DNA of 64,000 bases from assembly GCA_963277665.1 (NCBI GenBank), contig OY728158.1, forward strand, positions 601,982,818-602,046,817, written 5' to 3'. The notes under the pieces were generated by a model. The model was not told the DNA's origin, searched no databases, and was given only the letters and a program-made list of their open reading frames with translations. The first letter of the stretch is position 1, and the number at the start of each line of letters is the position of its first letter. The position numbers and the translations under genes are program-made. Shown here one piece after another: positions 20,337-31,116 of the stretch. This stretch comes from Viscum album (Eukaryota; Streptophyta; Magnoliopsida; Santalales; Viscaceae).

Positions 20337-22290
20337 AGCCCTCACTGGCCTCCAGCCTCCAATGTCAGGGTGGGAATATTCAAAGTTTTATGGTGATGTC
20401 AAAAAAGTCTTCTCTGTGGATATATTGTCCTCTAAATCCATGGACATGTGTAAAGAAATTCAAAATCGTGGGATAGGGTTTAGATGTTTTTTGGGCCAGG
20501 TATTTTGACATGTATCCCTAACATTTGGTTATAAATAGCCACCTCTTTGTACCCATTTAAGGTTAATTACGAATTTTGAGATTTTATAAAATTATTATGT
20601 TTGTGTTTCTTGTGTTCTTAGGTGAATTCATGTGAGGATTATCAAAGGAGTGATAAACCTTTTTTGTGTTTTATAATTAGGGATTTAAGGAGAAAGTATC
20701 CTTGGGGTCCTAATTGATTATCCCCCTTCCCCTTTTATTTCCGTTTCACTTCTTTTAATTTCCATTTTTACAAATTCCATAACTTGTGTTTACACATTTC
20801 ATCTAATGAATACCCCATATATATATTGTATCATATCAATAGCAAACTAGAAACCCACCAAATATCATAAGATCCCACCATATGCACCACTTACAAACTA
20901 GCAGAAGGAATCACAGAAGCTCCCAAGCACAAAACCAACAAGCACTCCTAGAGGAAGTATAACCAAGGAAACAAGGCAGCTAAAGGAGAAATATAAAAAC
21001 CCAAAAAGAAGTAGTCACAAATGATAAAAACCAACAACACACACACATTCATGAAATCACTCACAACCACCCACACACACACACACACACACAAGTTTCC
21101 AAAATCCATCACCCATCCAAAAGTATAGCTTTATCTAAAGAAATAGAACCACTGAACCCCCAGCCCCACAGCCAACATCAACCAACTAGTCCAGCATCCC
21201 TATCCAAACAAAGCCTAGAGTGAAAGACCTCTAAAAAACCATGCCAACTAATGGCCACTACACCAACACCTAATTGCACAAGAACCCTAAACCACACTAG
21301 ATGAAACCACAATAGGCACCTATAGTAGACATAACACCCAAAATATTAGCTAGAAACCAAATCATCCCCAGACCACCATCTTGCCCTATCCATCACCATC
21401 TGAACACCTTGCATCAAAATGGACCACCCCACCATAAGAAAGTCTAAAAAACCAGCAGTCAACAACTACCATCCATCTGAAGTGCACTGCATCACCCACG
21501 CCTAACCCATAAAACAACTTAAAGAATCCCCAAGCAGTCCATGATCCAAATGTGAGCTAATACCCACCATGAATCCAACACCTCTAGACCCACCAAGTAG
21601 TCAACATGCACCCACCCTAGAAAGAGAACCACCCATCCTACCAGAAACATGCCTCCCAAACTGCATCATCTAGTATCTTAAGGGAATTTTAGAACATCCA
21701 CCATAGAAATCCCTACACCATCAACAACCAGAATACACAAGATGGGGAAACCGAGCACAAGCAAACTGAACTTACTCCAAACCACCACCTGAAGACCCAC
21801 CCCAAACTATATCAACCACACTAGACAATCGAGAGAACCATAATCCTACAATAGTAATCCAAAACAAAGAAGAAAAACCAGAAAGCCAACCCCTATGCAC
21901 CCAAAACATGTTACCAACCATAGTAAAAATCACAAACCAACCAAAACCATGCACCATGTAAGTGTATATTGTACTACACCATGTAGAAAAATCCAAATAG
22001 CAACACCCCCAGTTGAAACCCATCTTCAAAGGTCCTATAATTCTAAATAGAAACACAAAAATCACAACTCCACCTCCTAAATCCTCCACAAGAAACCTAT
22101 AACCCCACTATGAGAATCTCTATAAGTCTCTATTGGATAAACCTAGCATCTCCCATCCTCAACCTTAAGAAGCATCCAAAGTAACCTGCATACCACTCCC
22201 TACGAACATACACCCCTCCACCTGAGTAGCCCCTCCCCACCCAACCTGAAACTAGGAAAAACTACAACACACACCTATACACCTCCATAT
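20337..22290. other. CACTA-1 interior: unassigned, then a G-poor A+C-rich tract
   Basis: No gene is recognised. From about 20870 to 22290 the plus strand is rich in A and C and very poor in G and T (for example aaccaccaacc and acacac runs), with a (CA)n microsatellite at 21075-21096. The minus frame at 21772-22089 is a composition artefact. Confidence 0.55.
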
Positions 22291-23705
22291 AACTAGCCAC
22301 ACAATAGGGGGTGCAAGGGGGTGTGTAAGGGGGTTCCAATAGGGGGTTCAAGGGGGTTCAAGGGGGTGTGTGCAAGGGGTAAAAGGGATGTGTGTGTGTG
22401 TGTGGGTGGGGGTGGCTGCTATCCAAGGGGGTGCAAGGGGGGTAAGGGGTGTGCAAGGGATGTGTAAGGGGGGATGTTGTCCAGGGGGGTCTAGGGGGCA
22501 GTTGTTCAGGGGGGGCAGCTGTTCAGGAGGGTCCAGTAGGGGGGTTCTGTCCATGGGGGGTTCAGCAGGGGGGGCTGCTATCCGGGGGGGCTTCTGTCTA
22601 GGGGGTCTAGCAGGGTGGGGGGCTGCTGTCTGGGGGGGTCCAGCAGTGGGGGGGGGGGCTGCTGTCCAGGGGGGTCCAATAGGGGGACTGCGCTATTCTT
22701 TTTTATTGAGTTATATTATTTGTGAATATTATAAGATGTTTTTTTTACCATAATTTTAGGGGATGATCACTAATATGTTTTACCTTGTTTTGTAGGTACT
22801 TTTGAGCTGTTTCTAGACTTCTTTGATAGTTTTTCTTATAGGGAGACTCATGTAAGTGCAGTTATGTGTTTTTTTATATTTAGATTTGTTTAATTATTAT
22901 TATGTAAGTAGCTTTTGTGTATAATTTAATTTGGAGGGGACTGACAGGGGGCAGGGGGAAACTTGAAGGGGGGAGGGGATTGGAAGGGGGTGCAAGTGGG
23001 GGATGGTAGGGGGTGCAAGTGGGGGCTGGCAGGGGCAGGGGGGAGGGGGAACGGGCAGGGGGGGTAGGACTGGAGGGTGTCTAGGTTCTGGGGGGGTTCC
23101 AGGGTCTGTCCAGGAAGGTGGGGGTGATTGTCCAGGGGAGTGGAGGTATGGGCTCTCCAGGGGGATCTGTCCAGGGTTTGGGGGTGTCCAAGGTCTGGGG
23201 GTGTCCAGGTTTTGGGGGGTTCCAGGTTCTGTCCAAGATGGTGGGGGTGGTTGTCCAGGGGAGTGGAGGTATGGGCTATCCAGGGGGATCTGTCCAGGGT
23301 CTGGGGGTGTCCAGGGCCTAGGGGGTGTCCAGGTTCTGTCCGGGAGGGTGTTCGGGGTCTGCCCGGGGGGTGTCCAGGGTCTGTCCGGGGGGTGTCTAGG
23401 GTCTATCCAGGGGGTGTCTGGGGTCTATCTCAGGGGTTTCTAGGGTCTATCCAGGGGGTGTCTACGGTCTGTTTGGGGGGGGTGTCCAGGGTCTAGGGGT
23501 GTCTAGGGTCTGTTTGGGGGGTGTCTAAGGTCTGTCCAGGCGGGGGGCTTTGCCGGGGGGCTATCCAGGAGGGTTGTCCAGGGGGGAGGGGGCTGTCTAG
23601 GGGAAGTGTGTTTATGTAGGGTGGGGGTGTCCAGTGTCCAAGAGGGAGGGGTCTACAGGGGGTGGTCCACTACAGGGGGGTTGTGTAGGGGGGTGGGGGT
23701 CTATT
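22291..23705 (+). repeat. G-rich minisatellite arrays (gggggtcca, gtccagggtctg units)
   Basis: About 1.4 kb of G-rich tandem repeats, interrupted at 22700-22930 by ordinary AT-rich sequence. Unit types change along the array: gggggtgcaa (22305-22480), ggggctgctgtccagg (22500-22690), gcagggggg (22940-23060), and ggggtgtccagggtctgtcc (23090-23560). Glycine-rich frames here are not taken as genes. Confidence 0.9.
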
Positions 23706-23725
23706 TTTTTATGGTTTTTCAGAAC

Positions 23726-24017
23726 TTATAGCCACGGTTAGAACGGTTAAAACCCGTGGATATATGTCTAATGCCATAGTTTCTAACTGTGGCAATAAAT
23801 TGTCTCCCTCCTCTAGTATAGCCACGGTTCAAAACCATGGCTATAGAGATATTACCATGGTTAGAACCGTGGTTGTATACCTAGGGCCATGGTTTAAATT
23901 GTGGCTCTAGACCTAGAGCCATGGTCCCAAAACGTGGCTGTAATTCTAGGCCTATAGTCACGCCAAACTTAGACATGGTTCCTCAAACCATGGCTATAGC
24001 CCAAATTACCAGTAGTG
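23726..24017. repeat. CACTA-1 right sub-terminal and terminal repeats
   Basis: About ten copies of tagccacggtt / aaccgtggcta in both orientations (for example 23731, 23820, 23850, 23980), many decayed to ccatgg. They end in the terminal repeat ...ccagtagtg. Confidence 0.92.
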
Positions 24018-27000
24018 TAGTCAAGGCCTTGTGCCAAGACTACAAATAAGATTTTTTCAAGGCCTTATTCCAAGACACTAGTTTGTCTCATGAGACCTAC
24101 TGATGCATCGAAGAGCTATAGTGGGCGCCACCTGTCACTTACTAAGTCCAGTGCATTTCTCATATGAAAATTTTGAAGCATAACCTAAACATTAATATTA
24201 AAACTAGCATACAAAATGTCAATACCTTATCCACAAACCATGAATAGTATAAAAATAGCACATCCATAGTCAAACATAAATCATTAAATACAATATGGAT
24301 GATTGTATTGTAATAGATTAACCTCAATCGATAATAATTAAGGATATTGAAATAGATGAAAATAATCATCAAAACTATTTGAGAGAAATATCCCCCTTTT
24401 TCTTGAAATCATTTAAAAGTCACACTATTTTTCAAGAAGTCGTTTAAAAATAGATTTTTGAATCAAAGGGTCCCATACCACTTTGAGACATTTAAAAGTA
24501 ATTTTAATTTTAAAACATTAATGTCCATATAAATATATCCTTAAAACCATTTTTAAAACATGGACAATAATGAGAAATATTTAGAAGAATAAATTTTTAA
24601 AACATTTAAAATGATATTTTAGTTAGAGTTACAAACCAAATGAGAGATGCTTGAATGAAAATAATTGAGGTAATAAAAACTTTATAATATCTTCATAATA
24701 AAGGATTTCATGATATACTATGTCAAAGGACAGTATATACACCATATAAAAGTGAATTGGTGCATAACAACAAAGAAGTCTCAAAGGAATGTAAATTGAG
24801 ATGAAATACCTTATAAAGACAATATCCTTAGGTAAAGGATAAATAAATGACATAATTATGTGTGACAAATATAAATACACTCAATATGATTTGATATTAA
24901 TTTTAAATCAATCAGATGACATTCACACATATTCTTGTAAAAACAACACCAATGACTTGGATGTTTAACTCAATGAATGCAAATTGAGTTAAGATCAAGT
25001 TTATATAAATGAATTGAGAAATTATCAATGGAGTGATTATGTGAATCAAACATATATCCAAAAAAATGGGATTGGAAATTACTATATAAATAATAAATAG
25101 TGATTCCACACATAATCTTGGAGTAAAATAATCAATAAAGTATGTGTAAATCCCACTCAGTGGAAATTGAAATTTGAAATTCCCTTACCGATTTGGTAAG
25201 CTATGAAACATACAACACATGAAAGAAGGATCATAAAATGAAGATTTAAATAACGATAAATTAAATTATATTACACCAATAATACAATCATGGACAATAC
25301 ATATGCTACACAAAAGAAAATAGTGGCCAATATAGCATGAATCTCACAGGAGTAAAAAGTGAGATGAAAAACCCTTACTTTGTTGTAATCAATCGAGTCG
25401 TATGAAAAAAAGTTAATAACCACCAAATGAATCACAGAATACCATAAATATAAATAGAATCATGATAATATATATCAAATGGTAGTACACAATACACCAC
25501 ATCCAATAAATAAGTGGAGAACAATGGAACTCTCACAGAATTAAAAGTGATATAAGAAACCTCTTACCTTGTACTTTTCCTTGGTCGAGGGTATGTTAAT
25601 ATCCTGTATAATGGTGAAATAATTGTTATTAAATTATAAAATAACCATATACATTAATATTATATCATATATGATCTTCTAATATTGATATTTTAGTATT
25701 ATCATTGTTTTGGGTCTTAACTGATTCGTTCTCCTTTGTATGCTTGGTTACGTAAGCCATGTTTGTTATGGATGGGATGTATCTTATTAATATTCAGAAT
25801 TATATTAAGTATTTAAAAAAAAAATTTAATCATTAAATGAAAATTATTCTTGAATGGATACGATGGGGAATGAATCTCATCGCGTTCGTGAAGACGGTAA
25901 TCCGTACGTACGCACGAGTGACAATATCATTTTTTTATATTAAAATCATATATAATTGGATGTTATATCATATATAAAGAATAATTATCATGTTATATTT
26001 ATTATTTATACCAATTATACATAATTATTATACCCATCCAAATAATGATGTATTGAATAACAACTAGACCACGACGTGGAGACGATAAGTCGTACGTACG
26101 CACGTATGGTGACATGTCATTCAAAGGATAGATAGAATAATGAATATGGTTGTACCATATTTATAATAACATCACAGTATATATAATACACTGGAGTTAT
26201 TATTTTATAATGAAAACAACAAAGAAATAGGAAGTGGAAGAAGAAAGGGACTTGAAAGAGGTGAGGAAATATTTACCTCTTCTTCGGGTTCTTCCTTTTG
26301 GTTTGATTAAAAAGAGATCCTTTGGTTGGATTTATGACTAAATTAAGGCCTCTAGGATTAATTTAGGAGAGTTGGGAGGATATTTGGGTAGGTTTTGTCT
26401 GATAATAATGGCTTTGAAGGTGTGAATTAGAGATAAGGGGGAGTTCCCTTTTATAAGAGGGGTGAGGGGAACCTTAGAAAAAGATAGAAATTTTATTTTA
26501 TAATAAAATAATTTTAAGTTTATAATGGATCAAAAATAATTTATTTAAAGGATAAGGTTGGGATGGTTCTAAAACCACTCAACAAATAGGTTTTATACAG
26601 GTTTGGGTCACTATATTAACCATGTCTTTTAGATTTAACTCTTAGTTAAATAGTTTGACATTTACCATGTCTCTTTGTATTTTTATATTATATGGTTAAT
26701 TAACTTACTATATACTTCCAAGAGAACCTCAAGTGGTTCATTAATGATACACCTATCATTATATAAGTTTTTTTGTTGAACCTTAGATTTTTAGGAATAT
26801 AATATCAATTAATAATATAATATTTGTTTTAAAAACTCTTTTATGTCAATTTTGACACTATTTGGTATTTTGTTTTTGCTAAATTTATAACAGCATTATT
26901 ACTTCGAAAACAATTCATCTAACCAACCCTAAAAAGTCATATTAACCTAAAAAATTATTGTAATTCATAAAAAGTCTCAAATTACATTTATTTGGATATT

Positions 27001-28538
27001 TATAATATCAATTATTTTAATATTTCATTAATTAAGTAATTAATGCATCATCATTGTGTCATAAATAAATTAAATTATTTAATGTATAAAAAATATAAAT
27101 ATAATATAATTATGTATGAAATATTTTTATCTTTATAATGAATATTTATAGTCTAATTTATCTTATGTGTAACCCTATATTAAAAATGGTTTAGTTATTA
27201 AACTTTGAATTTAACACTTTTAACTCTTCTTTGAATTAAATAATAATAAATGTCTTAATATAATCCAAGTGGACCAAAAGGATCATATTTAATTCATAAG
27301 GTTGTTTTTGGTCTAATTAAACTTATCTGGTAGAATTAGGACATGTTTTATGGTAATAATAATATCATTTTTACCCTTAATTACTCTATTTACTTTTAAT
27401 CGTGGTAAATAAAAGTAAAAAGTTACTATTCACCAAAAATTATTTTCATCCTATTGAACCAAATTTCACTTAATGATATCAAACGTGTCTCTTTTATTTT
27501 TTAAATTAAACACACAAAATCTGTAAAATTAAGTTTTATGTAAATTTGCAAATGATCCTAGGAGGTGGGTAAAAGACGGTAAAAAGTTCAATAAAATTTT
27601 ATACATCCAATTTTATTATAAAATGACTCCAATGAATTATATTGAATTTATATAGGTATTATACATATATTTTTACTTAAAATAAATTTAAATAAAATAA
27701 ATTATTATTTAAATAAAAAGTCAGTTTTAAACTATAATGTAGTGTTTTTAACTATTCGTCAAAAATTGAATGTTTTCGAAAAAATACCAAAAATTTACCC
27801 TAATCTAATTTTGATATTCTGAATTCAAAAATGAATTCTATTTTAACAAATTAAAAACATAGAAGTTTCATTAATTAATTTAAAAATAATTCCAGTTGTC
27901 AAAACTGAAAAGCAGGTTTTTTTTAAAAAAAGTAAAAACTATCAAAAGATTGACATGTGTTTATGTCAAATTTTAATGTGAAATTACTTATAATCACCTA
28001 AATTGTATTAAATGATAAAAATATAATATAATTATAGTTACAAACCATTCAAATAAATAATTTAACACTATAAATTATTTTGATTAAAAAAGTTTTTTTC
28101 AATTAAAATGTATTATTTTTCAGTATTCATCAAAATATAAAAGTTATTAGAAAAGTACCAAAAATTTATTCAAAATAAATTTTTATGTCCTGATTCTAAA
28201 GAAAAATTTAATTTCATTAAATTGAATATATAAAAGTGTAAAATATTGGTTTTAAAAAGGGTTTTCCATTAAAAGGTGGTAAAATTGCATTTTTTTGAAA
28301 AATACTTCTTTTATCTGAAAAAAAAACGAATTTATTCTTATATTATGTCTAAGAAACACATAATATGGATTCTAAAATTATATGGAGTATATAAAATTCA
28401 AAATTAAGTTAATAATATTCATAACTGCTTTTGAACGGATATTTTGGTAAGTCATGGTGCGCTCGAACTCAGTGTTGTGTGTAGCTCAAGCTATTGAATT
28501 AAAGAAAATAACTTACTATAAAATATTGGGGTGTTATA
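24018..28538 (-). repeat. LARD-1b 3' LTR, main part
   Basis: It resumes at tagtcaaggccttgtgcc exactly where the 7144 side stopped and matches 31633-36148 throughout, including the two CGTACGTACG dyads (25903-25912 and 26091-26100), a TATA box on minus near 26450, and the TGTAACACC-type start on minus (read here as tataacacc). Open frames on both strands are short and unlike known proteins. Confidence 0.93.
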
Positions 28539-28557
28539 TTCTTCCCCCCTTTTTTAA
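28539..28557 (-). other. LARD-1b polypurine tract
   Basis: On minus it reads aaaaaaggggggaagaa directly before the 3' LTR start. It marks the end of the internal region and confirms the minus orientation. Confidence 0.8.
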
Positions 28558-30158
28558 ATTACATCCTCAAAATTTTAAAATTGGTCTTGGGAACTTCATT
28601 GAAAGTCCCACATCGAAAAAAGAGTCAATATAACTATCTCTTTAAAAGAAAGAAAGAGAAGTACAAAGGTCACCCGACATAACCCATACTAGGATTCCAT
28701 GTTGGAAAACATGGATATGGAAGATAAACTAAGTATCAGGTTATGATGGAGAGTGATAGACAACATAATCAGGAGATAGTTAACAACAAGAAAACCACAG
28801 TCTTGTGATGGGATAAACAGTCATTAGTTTCCCAGTAATAAAAGTAAACAGACAACATTTTTTGTTTTAAGTTCCATTTCATATGGATGAGGAATTTATT
28901 TATTATATTGACTAATAAATTAAAGAGATATACTTACTTTTTAAGTATAGTTTTATCCTTTTATAAATTCCTACCACCAACTCATCTCTTTTTCCAAATG
29001 ATGAGTATTCAAGATGACTTGGTCACACCTAAGGTGCTAGAATCAACTTCTAGGGAATCACATGATCCATAAAGGATAAAATATATATTTCCCTTGTCTT
29101 TAGATATTAACCAAATCCAAAATGGTTTGTACAAGATCAGATGATCCCCAAAAATGATAATCCTTTAGAGAAAGAAATACTAATCTTAATTTCTAAAATT
29201 AAACCAACAATACCCAAAGTTCAATAAATACCATTCAATAAACAATTGCCCATAAAATCTTTCAATATAATCCAAACTGATATTGAAACCCAAAACATAG
29301 AATAATTTTCTTACATAGTCTTCCACATTAAATTGTATCTCCAAATAACATTGACTACTCTTAAAGTCACATACTTAAAAGTAATTAACCTAATAACATA
29401 TTCTCTATGATAGGTAAATCATTTCCATAAATAATCCAAATCACTATAAATCTACAATAAAAACATAGATAAAAACCCACCATTACTCCTCAAATGAAAT
29501 CCCATAGTATTCTATTTTTATTAGGCATATAGTGTCACAAAAAGAGAAAATATATTCCAAAATAACATTTATCACTTAATCACCAAATAATTTTCCTATA
29601 CTAAGAATAAATCATAAGTTCCCAAAGTCAACATATTCTTGATCCATAAAATTATTTAACCAAAAAATAATTAGTCATACTTACCAGGGACTTCACTTAG
29701 TCCAGTGGTATGCGATAAATCACAGTCGCACTTTGGTTGTCGGTTCGATTCCTGTAGCTTTGTCTGACGCGATGGGTTGTCACTCAGTCTACATGTTGTC
29801 CTTTTAAAAAAACTATATTTTATAACATTCCCTAAATGAGATAAATTCCTCAAAATAATTATAACATAATTTAACCACCAATGTTATCTCATACCTTTCA
29901 TTTTCATCCCAAAAATTAATAACCTGTAATTGCCTAAAATTCAAGAGTCATATAAACCCAAATTGTTATTTATAACTATATCCACAAAAGAAGAGATACT
30001 TATTCCTTGAATAGAATTGTAACATAACAAACTACAGGGTTACACATACAAGAGAAAAGTCTTCCGAAGTAATCTCATCAACAAAGAGCACTAATACCTT
30101 TAAACATTTTTCCATCCATTTATTTCCACATAGGTTCTTCCTTGACCAAGAGGTTATC
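28558..30158 (-). other. LARD-1b non-coding internal region after gag
   Basis: AT-rich, with no frame resembling protease, reverse transcriptase, RNase H or integrase. It aligns in the opposite orientation with 40629-42001 of LARD-1c (for example the wording around 28600-28700 against 41830-41900), so this non-coding layout is a family trait. A SINE-like insert lies within it. Confidence 0.75.
29680..29810 (+). repeat. tRNA-derived SINE-like segment, antisense inside LARD-1b
   Basis: The plus strand shows an A box TAGTCCAGTGG (29698-29708) and a B box GGTTCGATTCC (29742-29752), 44 bases apart start to start, as in tRNA genes. The flanks cannot form an acceptor stem, so it is not a tRNA gene. 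The same segment, with box copies TGGATAGTGG and GGTTCAAACCC, lies on minus at about 40800-40920 in LARD-1c. Relative to the host element the orientation is the same, so it was present in the common ancestor. Confidence 0.7.
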
Positions 30159-30629
30159 CTACAGAATAGGGAATTGACTTGGGTGATTCCAAGGTCCCTT
30201 ACATTTACAACAAATGACCGTAATTGGATTCTTAGGATCATTTTTATTTTCTTCCATAGTACTCTTCATTTTTCCTCAGAAATTCTTTACTTTATGCCCT
30301 TCTTTCCCACACATAAAGAATTTCTTTGTTCCATTGAGACTCTTTTCTGGATGTCTCCTTCCACATTTCTGGAATGATGTAAATTTAGCTTTCTTCTCTC
30401 CATAGTCTCCACTGCTGGAGCTCTTATCATTCGCCGCATTTCTCTTATTTTTTGAGTCCGGGAGTTGGTTGATATATATGTTGTTGATCATATTTTGGGA
30501 AAACTGATTCGGCATGAGGACAATATCTTTTATGCCTATCAACATTTCATTTTGTTTCTCATTTCCACCACTGTTCCCACCTTGTACATCATGTTCAATG
30601 TTACTATGACTTCCTTGGAATCCAGCCAT
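30159..30629 (-). pseudogene. LARD-1b gag (nucleocapsid with three zinc knuckles)
   Basis: From ATG 30629 the frame reads through INQLPDSKNKRN and a Ser-rich linker to three knuckle motifs: FQKCGRRHPEKS, FFMCGKEGHKVKNF and, after one in-frame stop (30276-30278), CKCKGPWNHPSQFPIL, ending at a stop at 30159-30161. LARD-1c keeps CNKCGRRHPGKC and KCGELGHYPSQCPIL, so here several zinc ligands have been lost (Cys to Phe, His to Asn). The terminator after PIL is shared by both copies and appears to be the true end of the protein. Nucleocapsid knuckles bind and package the RNA. At about 157 codons this is short for a full Ty3 gag, so the capsid part is absent or unrecognisable. Confidence 0.82.
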
Positions 30630-31099
30630 TAACTAAAACCAGAAAGCATTGTGTGAGTAAAAATAGTAATAAAATTATTTAGAAAATATCATCACACCTT
30701 ATTTTCAATCTAAAACACCCTGGGATTAACCAAGGTTATTTATTATTCTCTTATATTAAAATCATTCAAATAGGTTTGTAATGAAAATGTGAATTATCCT
30801 AAGCGTATCCCCCGGGAGTGTCTTAACCAAGAGTGCAGCAAGTCCCGTTGTCATGCACCAGTTCCCATTCGAGTATAGCTCAAAGCGGTGTTTTCAGGTT
30901 TTACCCCTAGGTACATCTATGCCAAAGCCACATCTACCTACTCGTATCCAGATAGTGATGTATATCTTGGAAAACCCACAAAATATTTACATCACCAAAA
31001 ATTTTGGATATTCTTCTATACTAATCCTCATAGTCTATCTTAGGGTAATGTTCTCTAATCATAGTTTTTCTAAATCTAGTTTCCAAGGTTTGTACTAAA

Positions 31100-31114
31100 C
31101 TTCCTATGATACCA
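31100..31114 (-). other. LARD-1b primer binding site
   Basis: On minus TGGTATCATAGGAAG starts two bases after the 5' LTR end (31117). TGGTATCA pairs with the 3' end of initiator methionine tRNA, the usual primer. Between it and the gag start lies an untranslated leader of about 470 bases without notable content. Confidence 0.85.
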
Positions 31115-31116
31115 AC

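Larger units (their letters stand above)
7145..24017. mobile_element. CACTA-1: 16.9-kb CACTA transposon inserted in the LARD-1b 3' LTR
   Basis: The left end is CACTACTAGAAATTT and the right end is the complement of CACTACTGGTAATTT, which is the CACTA terminal pattern. Next to both ends lie sub-terminal repeats of TAGCCACGG and AACCGTGGCTATA. The 3-bp target duplication is TAT/TAG (7142-7144 and 24018-24020; one change). The undisturbed site is kept in the other LTR as ...cgcaTAGtcaagg (31633-31635). No transposase of the TNP2 type was recognised in six frames, so the element seems non-autonomous. Its interior is filled with a copia gag fragment, a carrier-gene exon, CACTA-2 and long tandem arrays. 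Confidence 0.93.

Noticed and set aside
23003..23443. Silk- or glycine-rich structural protein gene
   Set aside because: No start context, no intron pattern, and unit length is not consistently a multiple of three.
22348..23496. Gly/Val-rich frames of up to 146 codons
   Set aside because: Low-complexity G-rich repeats; same appearance in several frames.
24160..25109. Membrane-protein-like minus frames (70-83 codons, rich in Ile, Tyr, Leu)
   Set aside because: AT-rich LTR sequence; the matching frame in the other LTR (32247-32495) differs by scattered non-synonymous changes and is not conserved as protein.
29691..29765. A functional tRNA gene
   Set aside because: A and B boxes are present but no acceptor stem, anticodon stem or CCA-side pairing can be formed; SINE-like remnant preferred.
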